In this document: positions 34,881 through 46,150 of the stretch, in pieces
Numbering within the stretch: the first letter of the stretch is position 1
Layout: every line of letters starts with the position of its first letter
Origin: Ursus arctos
Taxonomy: Eukaryota; Chordata; Mammalia; Carnivora; Ursidae
NCBI RefSeq assembly: GCF_023065955.2
Contig: NW_026622997.1
Span: 17,402,001 to 17,466,000, forward strand
DNA length: 64,000 bases
Direction: 5' to 3'
Program-made: the position numbers and the translations under genes
The notes under the pieces: model-generated
Databases searched by the model: none
The model's input: the letters and a program-made list of their open reading frames with translations, nothing else
Told to the model about the DNA's origin: nothing

Positions 34881-35410
34881 AAATGGATCACAGATCTAAA
34901 TGTGAAACCCAAACCTACTAAACTTCTACAGCAACGTTTTCCAATAGAACTTCCTGTAATGATGAAAATGTTTTATTATCCCTGTAACGTTCAATATAAT
35001 GGCTAGTAGCCATATGTGGCTATTACGCGCTTGAAATGTGACTGATGTGACTGAGAAACTGAACTGTTAATTTTATTTAATTAGATTTTAATTGATTCAA
35101 ATTTAAGTAGCCATATTTGACTAGTGGTTACCATATCAGACAAGGCACTTCTAGAAGAAAATACAGAAGAAAATCTTTGTGATTTCGGTTTAGGCAAAGG
35201 TGTACTTAGGGTACAAAAATCAAATCATAAGTCATATTTTTTTTTGATAAATTGGACTTCATCAAAATTTAAAAACCTCTGCTCCTTGAAAGAGGCTTGT
35301 AAGAAAATGAAGAGACAAGTAACAGAGAAAATATTTGCAAAACAAACACCTGGCTAAGGAATTTCACAGTTTAATAATAAGAAAACAACCCAATTTTTAA
35401 AAATAGGCAA
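34880..35410 (+). repeat. L1 ORF2 fragment, sense, split by a hAT element
   Basis: 'aaaatggatcacagatctaa' up to 'aaacttcta', then after the insert 'ctagaagaaaatacagaaga', 'gataaattggacttcatcaa' and 'agagaaaatatttgcaaaac': contiguous L1 ORF2 3' sequence. Confidence 0.78.
34931..35147 (+). mobile_element. hAT-Charlie non-autonomous element (MER1/MER3-like) nested in L1
   Basis: Ends 'cagcaacgttttccaataga' and 'ccatatcagacaaggca', with 'tagccatatgtggctatta' and 'agtagccatatttgactagt' inside. A cttcta-containing direct repeat flanks it, fitting a hAT target duplication. Confidence 0.68.
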
Positions 35411-35543
35411 AATATTTGAACAGACCCTTAACCAAACAGATTTAGATAGCAAATAAGTACATGGGAAGATGCTCAGCATGGTTATTCGTTAGAGAAATGG
35501 AAATCACCACCATGTGATACCACCTTACACTTAATAGAATGCC

Positions 35544-35597
35544 TTTTTAAAAAAAGATTTTATTTATTTATTTGAGAGAAAGAGAGAAGCAGACTCC
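35544..35597 (-). mobile_element. Can-SINE, tail fragment
   Basis: Only the A-tail and GA-rich part ('attttatttatttatttgag') remain; head missing. Confidence 0.7.
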
Positions 35598-35767
35598 AGA
35601 GAAATATTTAAAAGATGTCTTTTTTTAGTTGATGTATAGTTGACATACAATATTATATTAGTTTCAGGTGACAACATATTGATTCGACAATTATATACAT
35701 ATTGTAATGCTCACCATGATAAGTCTAATTATCATCTGTTACCAAGCAGGGTTATTACAATATTATT

Positions 35768-35980
35768 ATTATTATTTAAATACAATCTTTTAAAAAAAGA
35801 TTTTAGTTATTTACTTTTTGAGAGAAAGAGGGCACACATGCGCATAAGTAGGGGGAGGGGCAGAGTGAGAAGCAGATTTCCCACTTAGCAGAGAGCCCAA
35901 TACCAGCATGATCCCAGGACCTTGGGATCATGACCTGAGCTGAAGGCAGATGCTTAACCCACTGAGTCACCCAGGAGCCC
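35768..35980 (-). mobile_element. Can-SINE inside L1
   Basis: Reversed SINE. Perfect duplication tattacaatattatt at 35753-35767 and 35981-35995. Confidence 0.93.
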
Positions 35981-36027
35981 TATTACAATATTATTGACTC
36001 TATTCCTTTCATCCCCATGACTTATTT

Positions 36028-36212
36028 TTTTTAAGATTTTATTTATTCATTTGAGAGAGAGAGAGAGAGAGAACATGAGCAGGGGGCAGAAGGAGAGGGA
36101 GAAGCAGGCTCCCCACTGAGCAGGGAGCCTGATTTGGGGCTCTACCCCAGGACCCCGGGATCATGACCTGAGCTGAAGGCAGACACCCTACCAACTGAGC
36201 CACCGGGCACTG
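36028..36212 (-). mobile_element. Can-SINE inside L1
   Basis: Reversed SINE with (GA)n body. Perfect duplication tccccatgacttattt at 36012-36027 and 36213-36228. Confidence 0.94.
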
Positions 36213-36451
36213 TCCCCATGACTTATTTATTTTATAACTGGAAGTTTGTACTCTTTATCCCCTTCACCTATTTCACGGTTCCATAGCTTGACCATTGTAA
36301 CTAATGCTGCAATAAACATAAGGGTGCATATGTGTTTTTGAATTAAATATATACCGTTTTTGAGTAGGAAAACTCAACATCATAAATTTATTAATTCCCC
36401 CTAAATTAGTTTATAAATTTAACTTGATCTCTTAAAAAACTAGCAGGAGAG

Positions 36452-36489
36452 GGGTGCCCAAGTGGCTCAATCGGTTAAGCGTCCTGTTT
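36452..36489 (+). mobile_element. Can-SINE head fragment
   Basis: 'ggggtgcccaagtggctcaa' plus 'tcggttaagcgtcctg' only; the rest is absent. Confidence 0.75.
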
Positions 36490-37040
36490 CGTGGACTTTC
36501 TGTCAGGGGAGAGATGGCCTCAGCCAGCACAAACTGGCTGGGTCTCAAGCATGCCAAGAGGCAGAAACTGAGGGGGGCTTGATTACATCAGGGGAACTAT
36601 GGCTAAAAGAAACCCCCAAACTCTACAGGTCTCCCAGAAAAGGAAGAATGGGCATCTGGACACTGCTGGCACTTTGATCCTTATCCTTGAAGTATCTGGA
36701 GACCAAGGAGCAGGGTGAAGGGGGGAGATGTGCTTGAGTCTGGACCTTCCCCACCTAACCCCCTCCTCCCTCTTCTCAACAAGTGGGAACAGTCTTCTGT
36801 TCAAAGTAAGCACTAGTAAGCGTGGAGAACTGGGATGCCTGATCTCAGATGGAGGGAGGCACGAAAGGAGAGCTATCTCTGTGGATCAAGGCGGAAGTGA
36901 AGACGCAACTGAGAAATTCCCTTTGAGTGGGGCCATTGGGACACACTGCCATTCTTCCAATGGCTTTAAGAGGACAAAAGCTATACACAAAATAAAACAC
37001 AAACAAACAAAAAAATGCAGGCTTTAAACATGAAAAGAAA
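36490..37040. other. Unassigned; possible LTR-related sequence
   Basis: No exon recognised. Purine-rich, adjoining the LTR-like block to the right. Confidence 0.35.
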
Positions 37041-37044
37041 GAAC

Positions 37045-37470
37045 ATGGCTCTTGGACGTGTTAACCTTAGAAACGAAACAGTTATTTCACCAGCAAAAAT
37101 GGGTTTATTCAGGAATAGAAGCAGAGAATTGTAATTCAGGACACGCAAGCTGCCGCCAAACCACAGGCAAGTCCAACAAAAGAGAGGGGGAAAATGTTAT
37201 GTTATGGAGGAGGAGGAAGTTGGGAGGGGTTATCCTGAAAGAAAGTCCGTAGGACAAAGGCAAGAGTTCAGGGTGATGAAGGTTCCTCGCTGGCTGGGTT
37301 GCAGTGGATTTCTTGTAGGAGATGCAATGTACATCTTTTCCCTTTTGGGGCTGGTAATGGATGATTTTTTTCTTATTGGCCATTCTTCTGGTGGGGCCTG
37401 AAATTGACAATGCTTCCTGTAGTTGATGCTGAGCAGTAAGGCCCCCCTTCCATCCTCTGGACTCTACTTT
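37045..37470 (-). repeat. Possible old LTR, reverse orientation
   Basis: 'aatgggtttattcaggaata' contains a reversed AATAAA, and the block has the base pattern of an LTR R/U3 in reverse. Family not recognised; tentative. Confidence 0.35.
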
Positions 37471-37474
37471 AGTG

Positions 37475-38599
37475 AGGTTTCCCTTTATTAATAATGGCAG
37501 ACATGAAGAATAAGGGCACCGAGTCCCCTACACCCTGCCATCCAACTACCAAAGGATTGCTGTCTGATGCAGCCTTTCCCTATAACCTAGCTTCCCTCAT
37601 GGCAGAGCATGCAAACTCCTCCACCCCCCATTTCCTGTCTTCCACCACTCACAGCTCAGTTATAGGCGCTAATTTTATTTCTTAAGCGTGAGCTGTGTGC
37701 ACTGCTGCTGTATCATACGAGGCCATGTTATATGCAGATGGGCCGACCAGCGGACAGAGGTGAGCCGCAGAGGAGAGCCAGTCCTTGGATGCTGTGGCTG
37801 CCGGATCCCTCCTAGGGCAGGGTCATTCTTGGTGTTAACCAGTCCTCCAGCCTCACACTGAATCCCGAAGAACCTGTGCAGAGAGGGCCTTGGTCTCTTC
37901 CCTTTCTCCATGAAAGGCCCAAGGTGCATGGGGCTGGTGGAGTGGGGGCGTGGGGCTGAATGTTACCTTGGCGTGTTACTGTGGGATCAGGTGGGAGCTG
38001 GGAGATGGAGAATCTAATGGGGCTGGGATTTTGCCCAATTTCTTGATTTTTAGTTTTGCAGTCTTGATGTCTATTTTCTTGCTGTTCTCCCTTAGTATTG
38101 AGTAAAACCCTTGGAAAATTTGTCTTCTCCTAAGTATGTCAAAATCAATCAATACAGGACACCCAGCCTAGATGTTTACATCCCCGTTTGCATTTGTACC
38201 AGAGGCTTAAAGAGGGCAGTCCACCCCTGAGGGGCAGCGTGATAATCAGCAAAGGGAGTGACTTTAAGAGGATATAAATGTCAGGGTGAGGGTGAGATTT
38301 TCTTCCCAGAGGTAAAGTTTGGCATGTCTGAATCTCACCAGAGGGAGGAGGCAATAAACACTACCTCCCAGCATATGTGCTCCTAAACTCCTGTATGCCC
38401 TTCTCGGTTATGCCAGGAAAACCTCTGTCAATAGGGTGAGTTACGGATAAACTGTTCTTGCTTATTTTTGGTTTGTTTTGTGTTGCAAGGGACCCATAAG
38501 CAACATGAAAGAAAAAGAAATTTGCTTCTTTACTTTAGTAAAGATAGCCAAGCCATTATCCTCTGAATTGTAGGCTGCTTTCCTGTGAGGTTTCGCAGG
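37475..38599. other. Unassigned intergenic sequence
   Basis: No gene or repeat recognised; short ORFs only. Confidence 0.4.
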
Positions 38600-38600
38600 A

Positions 38601-38685
38601 AATATTTATTATATTTAATATATATTATTTATTATAATTTATTATAATAAATATATAATATTTATTATATTTAATATATATTAAA
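38601..38685 (+). repeat. AT-only repeat with 27-bp direct duplication and palindromes
   Basis: Eighty-five bases of pure A/T. A 27-bp unit at 38601-38627 recurs exactly at 38657-38683. The spacer 'taatttattataataaatat' is largely self-complementary. Confidence 0.9.
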
Positions 38686-38699
38686 TGAATTAATAAATT

Positions 38700-39110
38700 G
38701 GGCATCCACTGTCAGGCAGTGTGAGAGAAAATGTAATCAAAAAACCAGAAACACATTTGAGATCTTCCCTGGGATAGCAGCTATGGTGTTGTCAGAGCCT
38801 GTGTCAGGAACAAGGGGTCTCACATAATGGGGGGTTACAGAGAGCTGGGGTCCGAGAAGTTTTCCTTGAGGAAGGGACAAGTGAGCCGACACTGGAAGGA
38901 TCAGAGGAGTTACTCTGGAGGGAATGGGGAAAGAACATTCCAGGAAGAGGGGACAGTCTTTGTTTTGGAAGAACAAGGCCATCAAGAAATTAAGTTGGAG
39001 TTGCTTGAAAGATGGAGAGGATGGTGGTTTCAAGAGGAAGAGTCAGCTCTTCCAAGCCTGGAAGAAGGGGTGGGGTGGAGGGGTGGGGAGGCGTAGGTGA
39101 TAGACTCTGG
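38700..39110 (+). repeat. Possible L2-type fossil
   Basis: 'gaaagaacattccaggaaga' and the purine-rich context resemble a common ancient LINE2-like segment. Weak. Confidence 0.35.
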
Positions 39111-39329
39111 GACCTTGATGGAATGCTATGCGTCAGAGGTGGCTGAGCTTGTGGGTGGTAGCAAAGGGCTACATGTCGGGCCTTCAGGCCAGGGAAGGTT
39201 GTAGTGAGGGGCACTGGGCCTCCCCCACTCCTTGCACCCCAGTGTCTGAATGAAGGGAAAGAGGAACACTTAATGGCTAATGTCACATGCACAAAAAGCA
39301 GTAGACCAACACCATCACGAGAGGCAGTA

Positions 39330-39510
39330 GGTGTGGTAGGCTGGACCTTCGTGTCTGGAGGCAAAGCACTTAGGTTCAAATCCTAGCTCTGTCAACAGCT
39401 TTCCTGCCTGGACACTTGCTTGATCTCCCTGGGCTTCAGCTTTCCCACCTGTAAAGTGGGGATTACAGTGTCTCTTTTATCAGGTGGTGGGGAAGATTTA
39501 AAATGGCTAA
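39330..39510 (+). repeat. MIR SINE fossil
   Basis: 'ggttcaaatcctagctctgt', 'cttcagctttcccacctgta' and 'aaagtggggattacagtgtc' match the MIR core and 3' part. Confidence 0.8.
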
Positions 39511-40089
39511 TGCACGTTAAGTTCCTACAAGCGTCCGCAACAACGTCTGTGCCATATACACGTTAGGGAAAAGAGAGCCAGATGTGAGGCCCTCCTCCAA
39601 TATCCTTGGACCCCCTAACCCCTGAGGGGCTGGTACAGCCTATAGGAGAGAGAGGGGTTTCCAAAGTGGGCTGAATTTCCAGCCAAACTAGGAAGTGGTT
39701 GAGGTTTGAGAAGGGGAAAACAGATGTTAAGGTAACATTTTTCGCTCCCACGTTCTCAGAGCACCTCCGGTTCAGGTGCATCAGCGGCGCATGAGCAATC
39801 CACCGTAGGAAACGTAGTGCAGACGGTAAGCCTGAATCAAAACTGAGAAAGATAAGCGATTTTAAGGGGAATCGGACACGTGGAGCCACATGCGTCACCG
39901 AGTCCTACAGACCCTCAAACTGTTCTCTTCGGACGCAGGTAAAGATCACAGCGGTGGTGCCTGGGAACCCAACGAACCGTCACTGGAAATAGCGTCTCAG
40001 GGAGAGCTGCCCCAACATTCGAAATGCCCTGTCCTGATCCAGCTGCGGGCTCAAAGACGAAAGCAGGTAATAATTCACGACAGATGAGG

Positions 40090-40720
40090 GATGCTCACAA
40101 AGGCGCAGCAGGACACCGGCCCCTGCCCCGCTCGCTGTTCCGCTGACCAGCGGTCGCTGGGGCACAGGCAGGAGCCAGGAGCGGGGGTGGCCCCCGTGCT
40201 CGCGGGCGCTGCCAGGCTGGGTCTCCGGCAGGGGCCGCTGCAGCGGGGCAGGTGGGCCGGCCCGCCCCGCCCCTCCGCCCCCCACGGCCCGCCCCCGCGC
40301 CAGGGCCGCCGCCGTTCCCGTCTCCTGCAGGTGCGTCTCCGCGCGGCCCGGGGGCTCCGCCGCCCTCCTCGGCTCCAGCCCGGGGGCCCGGCTCTGCACG
40401 CGCACGGTCCGCAACCTACCCTGACCTCCGCGGGACGGGGCGGGGCGGAGGCGGGGCCGGCCGACGCATGCGCGCTTCCCCCCTTCCCGGGTCCTTGACC
40501 AGTGGGAGAGCAAGGGGGAGGGGAGAGGACCCCGCTTCTGCGGGAAGACGCCCCCCCCCAACCCGAGGCTCCCCGGGCTGGGCAGCGGCACGTGCGGAGC
40601 CCTGAGCCCGGGTGTTCTCCGGGCATAGCCTGCAGGCAGCTGCCGCCCGAGAGACGAGGGAGGGGGCAGGAAGCGAGGTTCAAAGTCACGCGGCCGGAGC
40701 AGGTGGGCCTGGTAGGCCGC
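40090..40720 (+). promoter_or_regulatory. SIRT5: CpG island, probable SIRT5 promoter and 5' UTR exon
   Basis: A sharply bounded GC- and CpG-rich block in otherwise CpG-poor DNA. It holds GC boxes (Sp1-like 'ggggcgg', around 40436-40460) and, just downstream, an NRF1-like palindrome 'acgcatgcgcgc' near 40464-40475. There is no TATA box, as usual for housekeeping and mitochondrial genes. It lies 6.5-7 kb upstream of the first coding exon. No other gene end is recognisable nearby, so assignment to SIRT5 is by position. The first non-coding exon cannot be bounded; one candidate donor is 'gagcag|gtgggc' at 40703, and others exist. Long ORFs across this block on both strands reflect high GC, not coding. 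Confidence 0.7.
40463..40476. promoter_or_regulatory. NRF1-like binding site
   Basis: The near-palindrome 'gacgcatgcgcgc' closely matches the NRF1 consensus (YGCGCAYGCGCR). It sits next to clustered GC boxes inside the CpG island. NRF1 drives many nuclear genes for mitochondrial proteins, which fits SIRT5. It is a motif match only. Confidence 0.5.
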
Positions 40721-40724
40721 TGTG

Positions 40725-41950
40725 AAGGGGGAGCCGCAGGAGGGCTCTGAGCGGAGCGTCCCGTCTGAGGGGAGCCATTGTGGCCACTGGCAGCCCGGGT
40801 GGCAGATGTTGGTGGCTGCGTTGGTGGCTGCGGGCGTGGGAGGAGGGGTCGGAGCAGGGACGGAGTTGAAAGGTGCAGCCCTCAGGACTTGCCGACCAAC
40901 ACGGCTGTGCAGTGTGAGCTGTGAAAGGGAGAGGTCAGGTTCAAGGAGAAGATGCTTAAGGCTGTGCGGGGAGAAGGTGTGGGGAACGTTCCTGAGCTCA
41001 GGCGTGGTTGTGTGAGGTGGGAGCCGTCTGTTGGACACTGGGGGGCGGGGGGAATGTGGTCTGGAACGCTGGGAGGATGGGAGACCTCCCAGAGAGGTAG
41101 GAGGGAAACCTGGAAAGCGTGGTGTTGGGAAACCAGAAGAAGCAAACGTTTGCTGGAGACGTGATCAAAGGGGTCAGAGGCTGGACATGGCCAAGAAGGA
41201 GGATCCAGACGACCGTTGGGTTTAGCAAGGTGGATGGAGGTCTCTGGTGGCCTTGACAAGAGCAGTTGGTAGAGGGGAGAGAGGGAATGAGTGTGCCGTG
41301 TTCATGGCTGGGGACTGGCACATTGCACTTTCTTACCTCCGAGGGGTTCAAAAAATATTTATTTGTGTAAGTTTTTGCAGTGCCTATTTTAAATCATTGT
41401 TTTTCGTAAACATTTTTTTAAAATCTTGAATTCCTGATATAAACTTTTATTTATTGTATTTTTCAGAATTGGTAGGGTGCCACAGGGAACATGCCAACAT
41501 TTTTCTTTTTTCTAATTCAGTAGGTGATTTCAAAAGTCCGGTTAACAGGGGACTGCCACTCACCCAGAGTAACCTCCATGTTTGGGGAACCAGCCCTGCA
41601 CCCAGAAAGCTTCCAGTGACTGTTTGCTGAATGAGTTCATTTTCTCCCCTGTGGTCTGTCTTCCCACCCTGAAGATAAAAGGCCGAGTAATGGAGTTCTC
41701 CATTCCCTGAGTCAGCACAGTGGTGGACTGTGGAATTTGCTTTTCCACTTGAACAGGGCTGTAAGCTTGTGGAAGGTAGAACCACTGCTCCCCCTGACCC
41801 CCTAGAAAAGCAAATAAATGTTGGCACAGAAGACGCTTCCAGTAAATACTTTGTGGGAGCATCTTGAAAATAGTCTTATGTTCTGAGCATTTCTGAACTT
41901 GGAAGTACATTTCAGGTGGCACTGTTCAAAAACATGTAAATGTTTTGTAT
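40725..41950 (+). other. Start of SIRT5 intron 1 (inferred), repeat-free
   Basis: GC declines rightward from the island. No repeat or coding exon recognised. Minus-strand ORFs at 40882-41351 and 41447-41922 have no recognisable domain. Confidence 0.45.
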
Positions 41951-41953
41951 TTA

Positions 41954-42148
41954 TTTATTTAATTTTATTTTGTATTTTATTATTTTTTAAAGAATTTTTT
42001 TATTTATTTGAGAAACAGAAGGAGAGGCAGAGGGAGAAGCAGGCTCCCTGCTGAGTAGGGAGACTGACGCGGGGTCTATCCCAGGACCTTGAGATCATGA
42101 CCTGAGCCAAAGGCAGATGCTTAACTGACAGAGCCACCCACGTACCCC
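41954..42148 (-). mobile_element. Can-SINE, older, in SIRT5 intron 1
   Basis: Reversed SINE with 'gagccacccacgtacccc' head. Duplication aaaYRttttgtattta on both sides. Confidence 0.9.
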
Positions 42149-42159
42149 AAACATTTTGT

Positions 42160-42790
42160 ATTTAATCTCTACTTTGTTTGCGCACATTCACTGAAGGACT
42201 TGCAGAACATCTTTTAAATTAATGGAAAATTCAGCAGAATGTTTCCCACATTCTTTAAAAAAAAAATCATGTGAAATGTTCACTAATAAAACAGGAGGTA
42301 GAATGGTTTTGTGAGACCAGAAATTTTCTGATTCATTACTTAAGATAGACATGAAAAATGTAGATTCTACTAATAAATTAATAAGTTAGTCTGATAAAAG
42401 AGTTGAAATACAAATAATATACATGTTTAGAAGGTATTTTAATTGTATTATAGTCCATGAGTGTGTGGATACATGCATTTGTATATATAATACATGTGTA
42501 GGTCATTAGACATAATTTGTATATGATGAGAACTAAACTGTCTTACCAAGAAGTACTTGGTGATTGCATTTCCTAGGCCAAGAATCTAGAAACTACTGAT
42601 TTTTGGAAATGTTGGAACACGGGCAAGTAAAACTTTTTCCTACTTTATTATTTTGAGTTCAGTGTTATGGTGAAAGTAATTTTATTACTCAATAATGAAA
42701 ACTTTTGAATAGAAAAACTTAGATGAAAAATTAGTAACATTTTACCCAGATAATATGTCCTAATCTTGTCAATCATATAATTAAAAATTC
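42160..42790. other. AT-rich intron 1 sequence
   Basis: No repeat or exon recognised. Confidence 0.45.
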
Positions 42791-42809
42791 CTTAATATTC
42801 TCAAGTTTT

Positions 42810-42923
42810 TTTTTAATTTTCTAAAGATTTTATTAAGTAATTTCTATACCCAATGTGGGGCTCAAACTCACAACCCCGAGATCCAGAGTTGCATGCTCTT
42901 CCACTAAGCCGGCTCGGCGCCCC
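42810..42923 (-). mobile_element. Can-SINE, short subfamily without CT domain
   Basis: Reversed tRNA-Lys head ('ctcaaactcacaaccccgag ... ccggctcggcgcccc') joined directly to 'ttaagtaatttct'-type end and A-tail. Duplication aatattctcaMRttttt at 42793-42809 and 42924-42940 shows it is complete. Confidence 0.9.
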
Positions 42924-42940
42924 AATATTCTCACATTTTT

Positions 42941-44125
42941 GACAACTGTTTATAATTTGCAACAAATTCAATACTCATGCTCAGAATAGAATGAAGATTT
43001 GTCTTCATTTCATAGCTGTTCAGTAGAAGACCCATCACTGAGACCCTCTTGCAGAAGAAGTCTAGACAAAGGGCAGTATCGCTGGCTGCTTTATATTGAT
43101 GCCTCTCTTAACTGGATTTAATTCCTTAAATTCTTTAAAGTTCTTAATGACTTTTAAAATCCTACCTTTATGTCTAAGAAAAAATATGGTAGTTTATTCA
43201 GGAGTTATCTAGAAGTCTTTGACAGTAAGTAGGAATGTTTGTAAACATTTGAAAACCTATAGAAGAAGAAAAGAATTTTCTGGAACACACTGATGTCTCC
43301 AAATTTATTAGAAAGCAACAGGGGAATCAAACATATTCATCCTTGAGAGAAGCATCTAAAGACATATATTAAGCTAAAAATGATAGCGTAAGTAATTTCA
43401 CGTAATATGCGAGAAGGTTTTAGTCAAGTTAGGCAGTATTGGGAACTTTAATTTTCATAGTTTTTATCAAGATGTGCAAGTTTAACAATGATCAGCCATG
43501 GCAGTCTCTTAAGGCCTCAGATGGATCTGAGATCCTCAGCTGAATCTTTTCTTGATAATTATTGAAGCTCGGTGATGGGAATGTTAAAGAGCTCACTCTG
43601 CCATTCTGTTTTGGTATATGTTTAAATTTTTCCATAGTTAAAAAAAAATAAGCTAGCACAACACCTTACTTGTTCCTTACCGAGGTGCTTCAAATAATTT
43701 TTCCGAATAAATTGAAGTTTATCAAAAGCCTATCATGCCTGTGCTGGTTGAAAATCACGCCAAGCCATTTTCGCCATGCTTCCTTTAAATAGGGCGCTGG
43801 GCTGATCTCCTTGATGGTCCAGCATCCCCGTTGTTGCAGTCTGCAGGCTGCGCCCCAGCGTTCCAGTGCATGCAAGTCAGCCCACCTTCTCCCCCAGCAG
43901 CCAGTCAGCCAGGGGCCTTTTTTGGTGTTCCCTTTGGCTCAGACCTGCATTCCTTCTCTGCAGAAACGACTCCGGGCAGCTAGAGTCTTGTCCCGCAAGG
44001 TTGTTCTGGAAACCAACACTACACCGTTTTTCTCTAACCTATTCTCTTTTTCCCAATTCCAAGCTTTTCGTCTAGTCTTTTTGATTACAGCAGAGACAGG
44101 TTATAACGAAAATTTGTCAACATGA
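42941..44125. other. Unassigned intron 1 sequence
   Basis: No repeat recognised. The 104-codon ORF at 43811-44125 has no recognisable domain. Confidence 0.4.
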
Positions 44126-44129
44126 TTCT

Positions 44130-44800
44130 TGTTTTTAAGTAAGGTTGACTGAAATACAACTTATGTGTTATGAAATTTCACCCTTCTTATTATACAGTTC
44201 CACGAGTTTTTGAAAACCACCACAAAATAAAGACATAGAATTTTCCACTGCTTTAAAAAAGTCCCCTGGCCCTCCCTGCCTCCCCCGTCCCCTGTCCTGT
44301 CCGCCCAATTCCTGGAAACTACGGATATGATTTCTGAATGTGTTTTCTGTACCTATAGTTTTGCTCTTTCATAATATCATATAAATGGTCTCAAATAGTA
44401 TGTGCGGTTTTGGTTCTGGCTTCTTTTGCTTAGCATAATGCTTTTCTTTATTTTTTATTACTTTGAAATAATTTTAGGTTTACAGAAATGTTGCAGAAAG
44501 AGTACACAGAGTTCCCATGTACTATTTATCCAATTTCCCCTAAGGTTAACATCTTACCGAACTAGAATACAAGGATCTAAACCAGGACATTGACATTGAC
44601 AAAGTACTATTCACTAACTTGGCAGACTTCATTCAAATTTTGCCACTTCTCACACTAGTGTCCCTTTTCATATCTTGAATCCAGTCCAGAAACAGTGCAT
44701 TTGTCGTGTCTCCTTAGTCTGCAATCTGGAGTAAGTCCCCAGTCTTTATTTTTCATAAACTTGGTAACCTTCTTGAAGAGTACTGGCCAATTTTGCTGTA
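44130..44800 (-). repeat. Old L1 3' fragments, antisense
   Basis: 'ttgactgaaatacaacttat', 'gcttagcataatgcttttct' and 'ataattttaggtttacagaa', 'gttcccatgtactatttatc' are L1M 3' segments in reverse. Confidence 0.65.
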
Positions 44801-44838
44801 GAATGCCTCCTCAATTGGAATTTGTCTTATGTATTCTT

Positions 44839-45031
44839 TTTTTTATTTAATTTTAAGATTTTATTTATTTATTTGGGAAAGAGAGAGGGAGCACAAGTGG
44901 GGGGAGAGGCAGAAGGAGAGGGAGAAGCAGGCTGAGCAGGGAGCCCGACTCGGGGCTCGATCCCAGGACTCTGGGATCATGACCTGCGCCAAAGGCAGAA
45001 GCTTAACCGACCAAGCCGCCCAGGTGTGCCT
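44839..45031 (-). mobile_element. Can-SINE
   Basis: Reversed SINE with 'aagccgcccaggtgtgcc' head. Duplication gtctKatgtattctt at 44824-44838 and 45032-45046. Confidence 0.92.
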
Positions 45032-45159
45032 GTCTGATGTATTCTTAATAATTAAATTGAACTAATGCATTTCGGGGTAAATACTACAGAAGTGATGTAT
45101 TGCCCTTCTCACCGTATCCTCTAAGGAGGTAGATGGAGTCAGTGTGTCTTTTTACTGGT

Positions 45160-45445
45160 GATGTTAATTTTTTGATCACTCAGTTAAGGTAGGGTCTGCT
45201 AAGTTTTTCTACTGTCAAGTTCCTATTGCGTAATACTTAAAAAACTCACCCATGTTTTTGCATATATTAGCAGTTTGTTCTTTTCATTGTGGAATAGTAT
45301 TTCATCGTATGGATGAACCACCGTTTTTTTTTTTTTTTTTAACCTCTTTTTAAGTTGATGGACATTCGCTTTGCTTCCATTTTTTCTGTGCTGGCAGTAT
45401 GCAGCGGACCCTGGTGTTCTGTTGAACATGGTGTTCACAGAACAC
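45160..45445 (-). repeat. Old L1 3' fragment, antisense
   Basis: 'ttgtggaatagtatttcatc' and 'aagttgatggacattcgctt' match L1 3' sequence in reverse, with a T17 run at 45324-45340. Confidence 0.6.
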
Positions 45446-45454
45446 CAACATCAG

Positions 45455-45870
45455 ACAAGGCTCCCCCGTGACCACGGTGAATCAGCAGAAAAACAAGACA
45501 ACTCCATAATTAGGTCTGAACACAGACAAAAACAAGAACATTTTCCAAACCACAAAAAATGACAAAACATCCTATACAGGCTAATAGGAGCGGCTGCTGC
45601 TTCTGGACCCCAACATGAGCCCCTTTTCCCTCATTGCACCTTTTAGGTAAGATGTACTAAGATCACCAAGGTCTCCCGTCTCCTGACGGCTTGCAGTCCA
45701 GAGCGAAGCCTTGCTTGCATGAACCCTCCCGAGCCCTCCTGAACCTTCCCGAACCTTCCTAACACAAGCCCCGATCCTGTAATAAATCCTTTCTGTCACT
45801 GTTCCCGAGACCCTGCACGTGCTCAGTGTGTTTCTCTCTTCTTGCAACTTCCTTAACCACGGGTGTGTTT
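45455..45870 (+). repeat. Possible ERV LTR
   Basis: 'gtaataaatcctttctgtca' (poly(A) signal) followed by 'gtgtgtttctctcttcttgc' resembles the R-U5 of an ERV1 LTR. The upstream part is compatible with U3. Family not named. Confidence 0.45.
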
Positions 45871-46150
45871 GTGGCCTTTGGAGAACACGGACACTGTAAA
45901 CAACACACAAACACACATATTGAAAATTCTTTGCTTCTCCTCCTGTCTCCAGACATCCAGTTTCCCACAGCACCTGCAACTCTTTTTACGATTTAATTCT
46001 TCCATTTTTTAAAATGCAAATGCAGATAAGTAGTACGGTCTATACTTCTATCTCCTTTCCTTTCTCTTACGAAACACTGTTTGCATCTGGCTTTTTCCCC
46101 TCAGCATTGTATATTCCGGAGATGTCTGTCAAGGTTCTAGAGAATGTCCT

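Larger units (their letters stand above)
35610..36445 (-). repeat. L1 3' UTR, antisense, split by two SINEs
   Basis: 'ttgatgtatagttgacatac', 'attatattagtttcaggtga', 'tgctcaccatgataagtcta', 'tattttataactggaagttt' follow an L1M 3' UTR in reverse. Confidence 0.82.

Noticed and set aside
40320..40335. ctgcag|gtgcgt as SIRT5 exon 1 donor
   Set aside because: A fair donor, but several others exist in the island and no transcript evidence selects one.
39980..41038. 352-codon minus-strand ORF, the longest in the window, and its overlapping companions
   Set aside because: It lies over a CpG island where stops are rare, is Pro/Arg/Gly-rich without any domain, and equally long ORFs occur in other frames. 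Treated as a composition artefact.
42810..42923. Possible tRNA gene (tRNA-like A and B box region)
   Set aside because: Part of a SINE with an A-tail and target duplications; the cloverleaf is degenerate.
45581..45979. 132-codon minus-strand ORF
   Set aside because: Reads across an LTR-like repeat in reverse and has no recognisable domain.
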